A DNA stretch of 64,000 nucleotides from NCBI GenBank assembly GCA_025618425.1, contig CM046837.1, positions 20,748,303 through 20,812,302 of the forward strand, written 5' to 3'. The DNA comes from Heliocidaris tuberculata (lineage: Eukaryota; Echinodermata; Echinoidea; Camarodonta; Echinometridae). Made by a program: the position numbers and the translations under genes. The notes under the pieces are model-generated. The model was given only the letters and a program-made list of their open reading frames with translations, did no database searches and was not told where the DNA came from. This document shows, one piece after another, positions 21,520-33,299 of the stretch (position 1 is the first letter of the stretch; the number at the start of each line of letters is the position of its first letter).

Positions 21520-24500
21520 AAGAAACATTGACCAAGCTCCTTTCATTTTATAAATTGAAATTGACCAATTTAGCTCATCATTCAAGAGTGGACCATTAAT
21601 CTACTCTTTTCAAAATGAAACGCTTCTCAATTGCTTGGACCAGACCCCACCCTAAAATGAACAAAAGAATGTCGAACAAAAGAATGTCGAAGCAACTACT
21701 AGCGAAGATTAGAGTTTTGAAAGAAGAGGATGCCAAACCTACTGAATACATACTGAACACATGTATTCATAGAATGCACTGTAAATATGAGTTGTCATAC
21801 TATCAGTGATAACACTACTTGCAATAGACAGAGACAGATTATACGAACAAACGAAAAATAAACCCAAATGAATTATGTTAACACAAATATAATGAAATGT
21901 ATTTATGAATGTAGTCTTCAATTCTATTTTCTAAAAAGGGGAATGTACGCTTTTGCAGTACAAAATATGAATATTTATTTTCAACGCATATTTACTTTTT
22001 GCCTCCACATGTTTCTTTGACGCCATCACATTCCACAAAAAGATTTAGAAACAAATATATTGAAACAATTTAAAATATATGTGCCATCAAAGATATTTCT
22101 AATACTTATTTATTACCATTTTTTTCAATGTTATCCATTTTGATAATATCTCGATGTACCTGTTTCACTTTAGTCTTGCGGTGTTCTTTGCTTCAGTGGC
22201 GGACCAAGTAGATAATGAGCCCGTGCATCCCTACTCTTTGGACGAAAATGAACATGGAAAATATGATTTATGCCCCTCCGCCTTGCCTCTATATAAAATA
22301 TTTAATACGAATAAAAAGTACATGAGAATTTAAAAACCTAATTTGCCCTTTCGTAGATTATTGGGGGTATTGTTTTCCCCTTTTGACAATCCTGGATCTA
22401 CCTCTATTTTGCTTTGCTATGTCTCTGTCATTTCCGATTTGAATTTTAAAAGTTTAAATAATTATATATAGCTAATAACTGTTTTGCGTTCTTTTGTTGT
22501 GTTAATTATCCTTACATGATACATGTTTGTTGGGATCTTGTTTTCTTATAATCGCTGTATTTTTTTACTGTGTTTCATTCTCTTCATTATTTTTCTCATT
22601 ATCTCGTAACATGAATTACTCCACTCTCTATTTCAAGGTCCTTTTCTACTGTTCTCTTTCTTTTCAAAGCGATCAAACTCCAAGATACGGGGAATAACTC
22701 TTTATTAGCCATACCCCTTCAAAAGAAAAACTGCATGAAATGCAGGAATAAAATGCAGATTCATTTCTAGAAAAGTATAGAATCGTCTATCTTTTGACGC
22801 TTTATTTTCTTGCCTCATTCTTACAATATTTTCCGATATAAGCTAACATGTATGTTTTTCATCCAAATAGTTCCACCGACCTACAGGAAGAGTTACAAAA
22901 TAAAGAGTTTTATAATAAAGCGTCTGAAAAAAAAACCCTCGTAAACTTCGCTCCCCATTTTCCTTTCGGGTTGCCCCTACTCCTAAGAAATGAACACAAA
23001 TGCATTTTTACTTTTTCCCATTGACACACGATCGGACTTAATTTTTTTAAGGGATATAAAGATATGAAAATCAGACTGACTTTTTCCATATGTTATCTAT
23101 AAGATTAAAAAAAAAAGAATTAAGGTTTTGGCTCCGCGTTTATCTTTTACGTCAATGTATTACATAAAAATAGATTTAGATACAGTGCTGGAAAATATTA
23201 TATGAAAACAACAAAAAGGCTATTTAAACATTCGGAGATCTATGATAAGAAGAAACATGCATTATGATACATCTCTCGTGATGTATTTTATTTTATATGA
23301 TGATAATCATATTTTCATTTTAAACAAATTTGTGATACGCCTGTTTCACTTGGTCACAAATAACCACTCAAAATATTGGTTAGGAAAGTTTGCGGCATAC
23401 ATTGCATTTTTCAATGAATATATCGCATCAAACATTATGCACGTTATAATAAGTAAAGTGATGGGGTTATATTTCTGATGGAGTATAATTATATAAAGCA
23501 CAATCGATTATATATCAAATACATCATGGTTTACACCTCATTTGACCTATTTTGATGAATTTGAATTGGCTGTCTTCAGTGTAAAATGACCTTACTTTCA
23601 ATATGGAGCCTATACTGTGTGTTTATAAAAGTATACATTGATGAAGGTCATGGTGATTCTTCTCCCTTTTATTATTTACCAGAGAACGAACTTGACAATA
23701 CTCCTTTCATGTTACCAAATTGACCAAATAGCTCATCATTCATGAATGGACCATCGATCTGCTCTTTTCAAAATGAAGCGCTTATCTCAGCTGAGTGGAC
23801 CATGCAGGCCCCACCCTAATAAGAGGAACAAAAGAATGCCAAAGCAACTACTATTAAAAGGAAGATTAGCGTTTTCAAAGAAGAGGTCAATCTACTGAAT
23901 ACATGACAATACAAAGAGCCACTCTGACCTCCGTTTAAGAGGGCATGTACCCATTTTAGAGCATGTTTGCGAAAAAAATATAGCTATCAAACCCCAAGCG
24001 GTCTTGGTTTTAGGCGGCAAATGAAATGTTCATATTTCATGTTCTGAAAAGCGCCCCCCCCCCCTTACCCTTCTCTCTATCTCTTCCTACGGAAGGATAC
24101 CCTTGTCTTGAGTAACTCCGGCGGAATAGACATAAATATGAGAATTTTCCTGTGAAGGAAGGTTCGGCCAATGTTGAAAAAATGCCAAGCAACATAAACA
24201 CAAGTTCCTTGCAATTAGAGAGAAAGATTTAAAAAACAACAACAACAACATTATCTTCATTATCATTACTTCTAATTATCCTTGTTAGCATCATCATCAT
24301 CATCATCATCATCATCACCCTTACATATTTATATACATGTCAAATACAAAACTTTTCAATCATGAAACGAGAATTAACAAAGTTTTATAGACAAAATATA
24401 TTGGTTGAACGAGACCAAAGATGGAGACGAACACGTATAAATGAATTTCAGTACAGCCCGTTAAATGTTTATCCTGATGACTGGGATTTGTGTCAAAAGG

Positions 24501-25510
24501 ATAATTAACACAACACGCATTGCCTATTTGAAAGCTTTAATTAAATGCGTCTTTATATTCTATTCCCGATTCTGTTATCCGCTGTAAAAAAAAAAAAATG
24601 GGGCGGGGGAGGAGTTTTTATTGGAGATACTGCAACATCAATTTATAATGATATCTTGATTTGGTCACTCACCTGTAAGCCTACATCAGAATCAACTTAC
24701 AACTCACAAATATTTTTCTTATAAACATCTTGATTCATTAAAACATCCTGTGCTCGCATTGAGGTCTTTCGAGAGTATGAGAATGCCCTTATTTGTCTAT
24801 CTTCGACAATAGGGCTACATAAAATATTATATTCGATCATAGTTGTACATGTATTACATTATGTGCGGAGTTTGCGTTCACTTGGTATCTTCCGTGTCAT
24901 TTTATTCCATAAAATAGCATTAGAGGCAATAGTGGGGGGAAAAAAAATATGATAAGGTAACGATATGTTTTGTTTACATTTCTTTATTTTGGCATTATCT
25001 ATTATTTCTGAATGATCATGATTTTCTCCCCTCTCCCCCCCCCCCCCCCCCCCCCAAGGTTGATATGTAAGGTTTTACCAATGTTTCGTCTTTCAAAAAA
25101 TGTTTTACCTGACATGATATTTTGTCATCATCGATTTTTTTTTCTCACTGCCGGGGGGGGGGGGGGGGCACAAGCCATTACCATTGGTTGCTATACTATC
25201 GGGATCGCCGCCCATGGTTGTCACTTCCCCCCCCCCCCCCATCGCCGTAATTTTTAAAAACATATTTCTTCATCGTTTTAGTTTGTTTATGATTGTCATC
25301 AATATCAACCACAACTGTTGTGTTTCGGTTTTCACTTTTTTCCTCATTATCTCGTAATATACAGTGAATTACTATACTCTCAATATCATGCTCCTTTTCT
25401 GCTGTTCTCTTTATTTTCAAATCGATCAAATTTTTAGATACGGCGAATAAGTCCTTATTAGTCACACCCCTCAAAAGAAAACTTGCATGCAATGCGGAAA
25501 TGAAACGCAC
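21520..25510 (+). repeat. Tandem duplication inside the 21-26 kb block
   Basis: About 21520-21760 matches about 23680-23910 (CTCATCATTCA...GGACCAT, CAAAATGAA, GCAACTACTA, AAGAAGAGG). About 22560-22740 matches about 25330-25510 (TCATTATCTCGTAA, TTTCTACTGTTCTCT, GATACGG, CAAAAGAAAA). The order is the same, with offsets of about 2.15 and 2.8 kb, so an original unit of 2-3 kb was duplicated and then changed by insertions. No genes are recognised in it. Confidence 0.6.
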
Positions 25511-26847
25511 TGAAACAAAGTTCTAATTGCACGAAATTGCTGACGAATTCAGAGAGAGAGAGGGGGGGGGGGGGGGTGAGAGAGAGTGGCATTGAGATGT
25601 TACAAAGTATTATTTTGTTCCAATCACTGTCATTCATTTAGCTCTTTCCCATTACAAAAAAAAAAAAATCAAATATGCGTACACAATTTTTTATTATTTT
25701 TTTATTGATACAGCAACTACATAGGAAAATAAGGTTGAAATAGAGATGGATAGATAGAGAAAAATAAACGAATAAAGCGGGAGACAAAAACTAAAGCAAA
25801 TAATTACGACAAATTATGAGAAATGAAGTCGAAAGTGAATAGGATTATTTTTGTTCATCTGAAAATTCAATTTCCTGAATGCCTATACCTGTGATCATGT
25901 CACAATGTTGGTCAGAATGCGTCGGAAACTCATGTAAAATGTAGGGTCTATGACTCGAGTGATAATAGGCCGAGCATTTAGCAGACGACAATGGGGCCAG
26001 TGAATGGGGTATCGATCGAACCGCGCGTGCGACGGCGCTTACGCAATTTGTATTGTAAGTGTATTGAAAAGGAAGGAAGCGAAGCTTCAACAAAATAAGA
26101 CGGCTTTTCCCCTCTAAAATAACAAACCTTATTTTTTGTTTCGATGAACAAAAGTTATATTTTTAGAAAGAGGAAAGTCTGACCTTTCATGTTTACATTT
26201 ACTAAAAATGACGAAAATGACCGAGTGAGGTGCAAGGAGCAATCAAAGTAGAAAGCACCGGCAAATTTCCCATTACCGGCAATGTAACCGAAATCGCTCC
26301 GTCACAGGGAGAACAATCGCTGTGCGCGGGCTCGCACTCAAAGGGTTAAGGACTCTGAAGATAACTGAAACTGCATTATTCAAGAAAAAAAGAAATATCA
26401 ACAACATGCTGACTTTGCAAGATTTTCCCATGGCTCTTGTACATACTGCTTCGCATTGAACAATGAGGGCTCTATATTCAACGGGCGTTAATAGACGCCT
26501 TTTTCGGCGTATTTACTGCTCACCAAGACTACCAACTGGAAAAACAGAAAGCTCCTGTGGAAGATAAGGTTGTGAAAATTTCTATGAAAAATCAGATTCC
26601 TTTTCCCCCTCAATTTATCTTATCCGCCACAAAGAAATCCACTTGTTTCGAAATGACTGAGACCCACCATGCATATGACTCTGACATAATGCACCCTTCA
26701 TACTTATTTTGCAGGCCATAATCATAGCAATTTTCTAAAGCCTTGAATGACACCTTCGGGTCCAATCATAAAAATGACAAGAATAAGTAATGTATATAGG
26801 TTATTATTATATCAATTATAATTTCATGCATTTATTATTTTTCAAAG

Positions 26848-27036
26848 AGATCGAATGCAGTATACCTATGGTTCCCGGAAATTCCTCCATTCGAAATCCT
26901 CAACTTAAATACAACGCTCGTGAAGAAGCAATCATCAAATGTGATATAGGTTCTGAGAGTTTCACACTAAGGTGCAATGATGACGGTTCGTGGAGTGGGC
27001 CGAATATTTACTGTCCAGATTCACATATAGCACTGG
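26848..27036 (+). CDS. Sushi (CCP) exon 1
   Basis: Acceptor TTTTTCAAAG, donor GTAAATGC, 189 nt, phase 1-1. It reads EIECSIPMVPGNSS and so on. Four cysteines are spaced as in a complement-control-protein module (C-x26-C-x9-C-x11-C), with the Tyr before the second cysteine, and G-S-W-S-G before the fourth. The usual hydrophobic-Gly-Tyr after Cys2 is replaced by DIGSES. Such modules are compact extracellular binding domains found in complement regulators and adhesion proteins. It is followed by a short linker DSHIALG. Confidence 0.85.
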
Positions 27037-29526
27037 GTAAATGCAATGACTTTCAATAAAATTTTAGGTGTGTCGTTTATGGTTTAAAAAAATAATAATT
27101 TCGTTTAGTAAAAAAGAAAAAAAGAAAAAAAAGAAAATGACCAATTGTCGCCGGAACATATGTCGTACAGTCGAGTATGTCAGGCTATATCAGGCGTGTG
27201 GTTTGGCAGCTACTATTGTTTGGAATTGTACAAAAGGGTTTTGCACGTATCGGATCGAGCTGCCCTCAGGAGAACAATATGACAACAGTTTCGTGCGCGC
27301 CCTGGCGTAATTATTGTGAAAGTTGTTTTCCCCCTTTCACTTTCTAAACTGGCTGCAGATAGTAATTTGACCTACCGCTGTTAAATGTGACAAAACAGCT
27401 AATTGGCTATTAAACTAACACGCTTTTTTGTAATTGAAGATAATTATCAGCTATTTACCAGCTTTAAAACGAAAGTGGGTGCAATTCAAGGTGCAAAGAT
27501 AACGACTGGTTATCTCCATGATGTTCATGCAAAGAAAATCTTAAGTTAGCAGGAGAGGAGCTGACAAAATATCAAGCAAAAGCTTGTTGATGGAAAAAAT
27601 TCCTCCGTATCAAATTAGCATCTGCTTAAATGTGGCAAGCCGTTGTGTACAAAAACAAAACCTTTCCTATTAATTCTACGTCGAATTTTAGTAGGAATAT
27701 AAGCTATTTGTTAATCTAGGAAAGCGATAGCTAGACAACAAACTTTTGCTTCTTCTTGCTTTCAGTTACTTTGTTGGAATGTTTAAACATCAAAGCAAAA
27801 TATTAGAAAAAAAGCTTTTATTTTTTTTTTCTAGATACGACCCAATGTGTCAATACATTTTATTCATAGGACCTATATGTTGGTATAGCGCCTCATGAAT
27901 TTGAGTAAGTTCCGAGCGTCTGAAGTACAGTATATAACTACATGGTCAATTAAATGTATTGGAGGGGGGAATCTTTGATCATTACTCGTTTCCTGCCAAA
28001 AGACGTTAATGTGCCAGACAAAGTCAAAGTTGTCCCTCGCTTTATGCTCAGTTTGCATTGCTTCTGTATACCAACATCACTTTCATCAAAGGTAGCTATG
28101 ACCTAGCAGTTATTAAAGGAGAATTAGCCCCAGAATATAAATGTACTTATGTTAAAACTTGTAATATATTCTTAATCATTGGCCTGTTTCACTTTAGAAA
28201 TAAAATATCAGAAAAGACATTCTAGCACACTGTCAGACGGTATCATCTGCTAACACTTTACATGGGGGATGCCATTTTCTTGATGGTATGGAGTTGTACA
28301 TGAACCATTGGAAACCGTTCCAGTCAGGAAGATATTTTTAATCCTAGTGCTAAATTGCTTCTCTTCATTACAAAAAGTTCCCATATATCATGGAAAATAT
28401 ATAACAGTTGTATACATATATTCTAAAATTTGATATTTATAGATTTCTTTTTAAATTGTCTTGTTTTGCTAAATAGAAATCGATTTCTTGGGCTTGTTTG
28501 GCAGAACAGAACATAATTTATACAACGCGCATTCTGACTATTGAAGTCCAAAGCAGGGAGAATGCATAGTTTGTCACCATTGACGCTCGGAAAAGTTATC
28601 ATCCATAAATTTAAATTAATTTGTTCCGTACGTTATAGTATCAAGAAAATAGATTTCTATTTCAATTAGTAAAATAGTCATTTTCAAAGAAATATAAAAA
28701 AAAACATTTTCGTTTTCAGAATATATGTATATATCCGTTAAATATTCTAAATCTCAAATGGGATTTTGTATCAGGAAGAAAGACAATTTTGCATTCGGAT
28801 TAAAAATATTTTCATGTTCACATCAAGAAAATGGCAGCCCCCAGTTATCGCTAGCAGACGATAAATTTTGCTGAGAAAATCTTGATTTATACCCATCTCG
28901 TATATTTTAATGCAAAACTAGGTAGGACAATAAAGAAGGAATATATGACTTCTTTGAATATAAGCTCATGTATAATTTGAGGTTAATTCCCCTTTATCTA
29001 CAAATATGTATCAAGATATGGTATTTTTTAATGTATCAAGTCTTAAAGATAAAGTTGAGTTCTGGACTTGTGATTACGTTGTGAAAGAAACTGTCTGGAA
29101 GCAATTGGGAAAGGTTGATCATGTCTAAATAAGGATTGGTGTATACTGTAAAGTTTTTTTGAATCATGAAATGATAATAAATCAACCCAAACTCGCTCAA
29201 AAGCAGATACATTGCACACAGAAATGGGTATATGGGATTGCACAATGTGGCATGAATGTTCGGCCCGAACACTTTAGCTATTTTGAAGAAAAATCCTTTT
29301 CAGGGGACATTTCTACTATGGTGTTCTTCTAAACTGACATAAAAGGAATGAGAAAGCTCACAAATTATTTTTCACCCTTTTTCAGAACTCATGCTTCCCT
29401 TTAAGGTTAAAGTTAGAGGGATGCCACGTTTTGAGAAGATCAATAAAACATTTCTAATATTCAAGAATTTGCTGATGAATGGATGTTTCCGCTGTTGATC
29501 TTTGTTCCTTACTCAAGAAAAAGCAG
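27037..29526. other. Intron between sushi exons 1 and 2
   Basis: AT-rich, with short A-runs. I find no exon with both splice sites and a domain match. Part of the right end (29080-29410) is duplicated before sushi exon 3. Confidence 0.5.
29080..29410 (+). repeat. Intron duplication preceding sushi exons 2 and 3, copy 1
   Basis: The segment from GTGAAAGAAACTGTCTGGAAGC to about 29410 matches about 36860-37170, sharing GTATACTG, TGTGGCATGAA, GAA(C)AATCCTTTTCAG, AAACTGACATAA and GAATGAGAAAGCTCAC. Sushi exons 2 and 3 therefore arose by duplication of a unit that included the intron before the exon. Confidence 0.75.
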
Positions 29527-29709
29527 AATGTAGTGCTCCGCTCATTCCCGATTCATCGATTCAAGATTTTCGAACTAAATACGACTTTGGTGATACAATA
29601 AACGTGACGTGTGTCGAAGGCTCTGATTGGTTTGTTTGGCAGTGTGACGGCAGAGAAGTATGGAGTGGAGAGGACGTGGTATGTTCACCAACAGTCACAC
29701 CTTCCTTAG
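29527..29709 (+). CDS. Sushi (CCP) exon 2
   Basis: Acceptor AGAAAAAGCAG, donor GTACATAT, 183 nt, phase 1-1. It reads ECSAPLIPDSS and so on, with four cysteines, KYDFGDTINVTC before Cys2 and WSGEDVVC before Cys4. An unusual W-F-V-W precedes Cys3, shared as W-Y-I-W by exon 3, so these two are sister domains. NVT is a possible N-glycosylation site. The linker SPTVTPSLG is Thr/Ser/Pro-rich. The acceptor has a poor polypyrimidine tract. Confidence 0.82.
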
Positions 29710-30338
29710 GTACATATTGTATTTCTAATTCCACAAGGATATATTTTTTGTTCAAGATAATAAGTCACATTGTTATTTTTTTACAGGTCATGCAATAAGG
29801 ACCTTAACTACCGTGGAATACCATTGATAAGTTAGGTCTTTGAAAAACTATGTGACTTTGTTGAAATATTGACCTTTGCAGGACTCAAAACTTCAATGAA
29901 AAATACGAGTGGGACTTTTCCACACCTGAAATTTCCTTTGATATCCATATCAAACTGTCGTTATTTTGTTTATTCAATTTCAGAGTAAGTGACCACGAGT
30001 GAAAGTTTTCGGGGATATTACTGACATTAATTTTACGAACAACAAAATTATAATGTCGTTACTTAACGTCTATTTCCTATGCTTTCAACCTCAATTTGCA
30101 TCAGCTGTACATTTTCATGTTCCTAACAAGTTATTTTTCCCATATACATAACTAACCATGATTATACATGAATGTTCTCACGCCTTTATATCAACATTGA
30201 CCTTTCTGTGACATACTTGACTCATCTCTCTAAAGCTATGGTCACATCGCATCGTTTTGTTTTTCGTTTTGTTGTTGCTTTGTTTTGTTTTGTTGTTTGT
30301 TGTGTTTTGTTTTATTTTTTTTCTTGGGGGTGTCTTTG

Positions 30339-30340
<2 letters not shown>
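29710..30340. other. Intron sequence, non-coding
   Basis: AT-rich, with TTTTG repeats near 30250-30310. Nothing else is recognised. Confidence 0.4.

Positions 30341-30341
<1 letters not shown>

Positions 30342-30376
<35 letters not shown>
30342..30376. repeat. (GT)n microsatellite
   Basis: About 35 bases of GT repeat. Confidence 0.9.
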
Positions 30377-30378
<2 letters not shown>

Positions 30379-30580
30379 CTTTGGTTGTTGCACGAGCGTG
30401 TCCACAGCTGGGCTGCTGGCCAACTCCTGCGGTTCTTGCGTCCTCCCACTATGGCTACAGATTCTCGCAGGCGTATTGCATCCTCCTCTTGAATGGTAGA
30501 GCATGACACGGCTCCGTAGTGCAGTACGGCACAGCACCAAACGGCTAACTTTGCATCAGCTTACGTGCTCCGGTAGGCCT

Positions 30581-30780
30581 GAGAAGAAGAAGAAGAAGAA
30601 GAAGAAGAAGAAAGAAGAAGAAGAAGAAGAAGAAGAAGAAGAAGAAGAAGAAGAAGAAGAAGAAGAAGAAGAAGAAGAAGAAGAAGAAGAAGAAGAAGAA
30701 GAAGAAGAAGAAGAAGAAGAAGAAGAGGAGGAGGAGGAGGAGGAGGAGGAGGAGGAGGAGGAGGAGGAGGAGGAGAAGAA
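30581..30780. repeat. (GAA)n-(GAG)n microsatellite, possibly a LINE tail
   Basis: About 140 bases of GAA units are followed by about 50 of GAG. Directly upstream (about 30400-30580) is GC-richer unique sequence ending CTCCGGTAGGCCTGAG, of the sort found at LINE 3' ends, so the array may have grown from a GAA tail. The poly-E, poly-S and poly-F frames over it are artefacts. Confidence 0.85.
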
Positions 30781-31706
30781 GGAAAAAAAAAAACCTGTAG
30801 ACACTTGCTTCCGACGCGGGATATTTTTGCGAAATCCGTCGAGGACTAGCAAACGAAAGGTGCAAGGCCGTTGGACTGGGACTTCAAGCAAGAATGTATA
30901 GTCAAAGTGGAAATCTTTAAAAAATATTAGTTTGAGTTCTGGTAAAGGTGAAAGATAATTTCTGAGTTTTCTCATTATTCTTTATCATGTTTATATTAGA
31001 ATATCATACTAAAAAAAAAAAATATCCCTGAATATATTGCTCTTTAAATGCCCTTATTATTCAAAATATGATATGAAATTATTGATGTGATGGTACCAAA
31101 CTCTCCTGCCACCTTTATTTAAAATGAAGCTCATGTAGCTAAACCAACGAGATATCATAATTATCATTTCCAGCGAAAATAAGATTTATAAAGCACAGAA
31201 GGACTTTGCATTTATAACAACAAGATTTAATAAATGTCGTCAGACTGTGTACAGGGTTTGTAGACGTATACGCAGACAGGCAGTGCAGATAAGTTGGCAA
31301 TATGTGGGCGCAGGAAGATAAACAAGACAGATACCTTCGGCACCAAACTCTCAAGTCTACATTTAATTCTGCCATTTTTTGGCCTTCTGCTGGAGTGAAA
31401 ACCCGGGTCACACGATTTCAACCAAGATAAACCGAAGACGTCTTCAGTCAATTATTCTTCGAAGCTTAATTTCTGGATGGAAACCACTCATTTCCCATGT
31501 CAACAGGAAGAGACTAGTTGCATAAGCAACGAGGACACGAGATTGGACAGTCGAGCAGCATTGGCGCCATTTTGTATTCTCCGATGAGTAAAGGATTTAC
31601 CGTCTGTCAGATCTTTGTCCTGTAATTAACTAGTCTGACGATAAGTTGGGTTCTAGTGGAAAGAATACCGAGTAGTGACACAACTAAGAATAAAGATACC
31701 TCACAA

Positions 31707-31778
<72 letters not shown>

Positions 31779-31856
31779 TTTAAATTCACAACAATTTAAT
31801 TCAGAGAACATCGCTCAGATATAGTGAAATGAATATGAAATAATTATGTATATATC

Positions 31857-31902
<46 letters not shown>

Positions 31903-32821
31903 TTATGAATACAAGATAAATAATCAATGAAATATTAAACAATAAACAATTGAACAATCATCGAACGCATGGATTAGAAGTAAATCACTTCAATCATCAT
32001 AATACAAATTACCGATACTAGATATTGAAATTTACCCTGTTAACAGGTCAATTTACACATATATTGTGGCATTAAATAATTAATTTATCGATATAGAGAT
32101 CTGTGGCCTTAAAAGAATATTTGCTGTGGTATATCAAATAAGTTACAATTAACAGTTAAACCATAGGTGCATTGTTGTAGCTTAGAGCTTCATAATGTAG
32201 CGAGTCCAGTCGGTGGTTCTGGGAAGTGAGCTGGATGTGATGGAGTTCCAAATGTTGATGACAGACTATGAAGTCACGTTGCCATGAGATGCAGGCTGAT
32301 GATACCAGTTGCAAAGTACTACAAGATGATAGGTATGAGTCGATACGAGTACATACGAGTAGCTACGAGATACGAACAGATACGCGTCGATACAAGCAGC
32401 TACGAGCCCAGCTCGTCCAGTTCATAAAACAGTCAGCAAGCGAGGGGTGGTGAAGGCTTCTCCTGGAACTCCTAGGTGCAGAACATTGATTAACATATCT
32501 GCCTACAATACAGCTGGCTAATCTGCAATTTCACCTCTGTTGCCTTCTCTTTTCCTCCCCAAACCACACACAAACTTCCCTCTCAAAAATTGAGTAGCAT
32601 ATGAGTTCTCCTCACACACTATCAGTATGCTCTAACCTCTCTTTTATAACAAACCGTACCACACCCAATTCCTCTCTCGGCAAACAAAAGAACACACACC
32701 TGGTTTAGAGATTTCCCTACATAAAGCTGCCTCGGTTGCTTAACAACCAAACCTATACAAGTTGCAAGCTGCTAATTATGAGAGTTCAATTACCCTAATT
32801 TACAAATGATTGAGGGGATTC
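30781..32821. other. Intron sequence with two (TA)n tracts
   Basis: No exon is supported. TA tracts are at about 31710-31775 and 31859-31900. A short imperfect tandem of TACGAGTA/GATACGA occurs at about 32335-32405. The rest looks unique. Confidence 0.4.
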
Positions 32822-33287
32822 TAGGACAACTACCCCCTAGACAACTACCCCCCGGACAACTACCCCCGGAAAACCACCCCCTGGACGACTACCCCCCTAG
32901 GACATCTACCCCCCCAGGACATCTACCCCCCAGGACAACTACCCCCCAGGACAATTACCCCCAGGACAACTACCCCCAGGACAACTACCCCCAGGACAAC
33001 TACCCCCCAGGACAATTACCCCCAGGATAATTTTTCCGGGGGTAGCTGTCCAGGGGGTAGTTGTTCGGGGGGTAGTTGTCCGGGGGGTAATTGTCCTGGG
33101 GGGTAGTTGTCCTGGGGGGGGGGGGGGTAATTGTCCTGGGGGGTAGCTGTCCTGGGGGGTAGTTGTCCTAGGGGGTAGTTGTCCTGGGGGGTAGTTGTCC
33201 TAGGGGGGTAGTCGTCCAGGGGGTGGTTTTCCGGGGGGTGGTTGTCCGGGGGGTAATTGTCCAGGGGGTAGTTGTCCGGATACGGAT
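32822..33287. repeat. Palindromic minisatellite (CAACTACCCCC arms)
   Basis: The left arm (32822-33029) is a tandem array of about 17-19-bp units GGACAACTACCCCC(C)A. The right arm (33030-33287) is an array of the reverse complement, GGGGGTAGTTGTCC. The turn is at GGATAATTTTTCCGG. Units vary at the same positions in both arms (CAATTACC, CAACCACC). The two arms can pair along about 200 bases. Pro-Gln-Leu-Pro frames are by-products. It sits just left of the hAT-like element. Confidence 0.85.
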
Positions 33288-33299
33288 TGAGGGACATGC

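Larger units (their letters stand above)
21098..26345. mobile_element. Possible piggyBac-like element, about 5.2 kb, decayed
   Basis: Both ends are flanked by TTAA (21094-21097, 26346-26349). The left terminus is CCCTTTGGAGACG and the right terminus, inverted, CCCTTTGAGTGCG. A subterminal TGTGACGGAG occurs in both ends in inverted orientation (about 21147, 26303). TTAA targets and CCCTTT-like tips are hallmarks of piggyBac elements. No transposase frame is seen in the 5.2 kb, so it would be non-autonomous or decayed. The two ends could also belong to separate insertions. Confidence 0.45.

Noticed and set aside
23242..23478. 78-codon frame in the 21-26 kb block
   Set aside because: AT-rich composition, no domain signature and no splice sites that fit.
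27068..27310. Open frame in the intron after sushi exon 1
   Set aside because: Starts in a Lys/A-run, has no matching splice sites in phase and no sushi or EGF pattern.
30503..30975. Poly-Glu, poly-Ser and poly-Phe frames
   Set aside because: Frames over a GAA/GAG microsatellite, with no domain on either side.
32822..33287. CRISPR-like array
   Set aside because: The units are contiguous variants without unique spacers, the genome is eukaryotic and the second half is inverted.
32806..33297. Proline-rich repeat proteins (LPPGQ)
   Set aside because: The palindromic minisatellite gives the same type of peptide on both strands, as expected from the repeat and not from selection.
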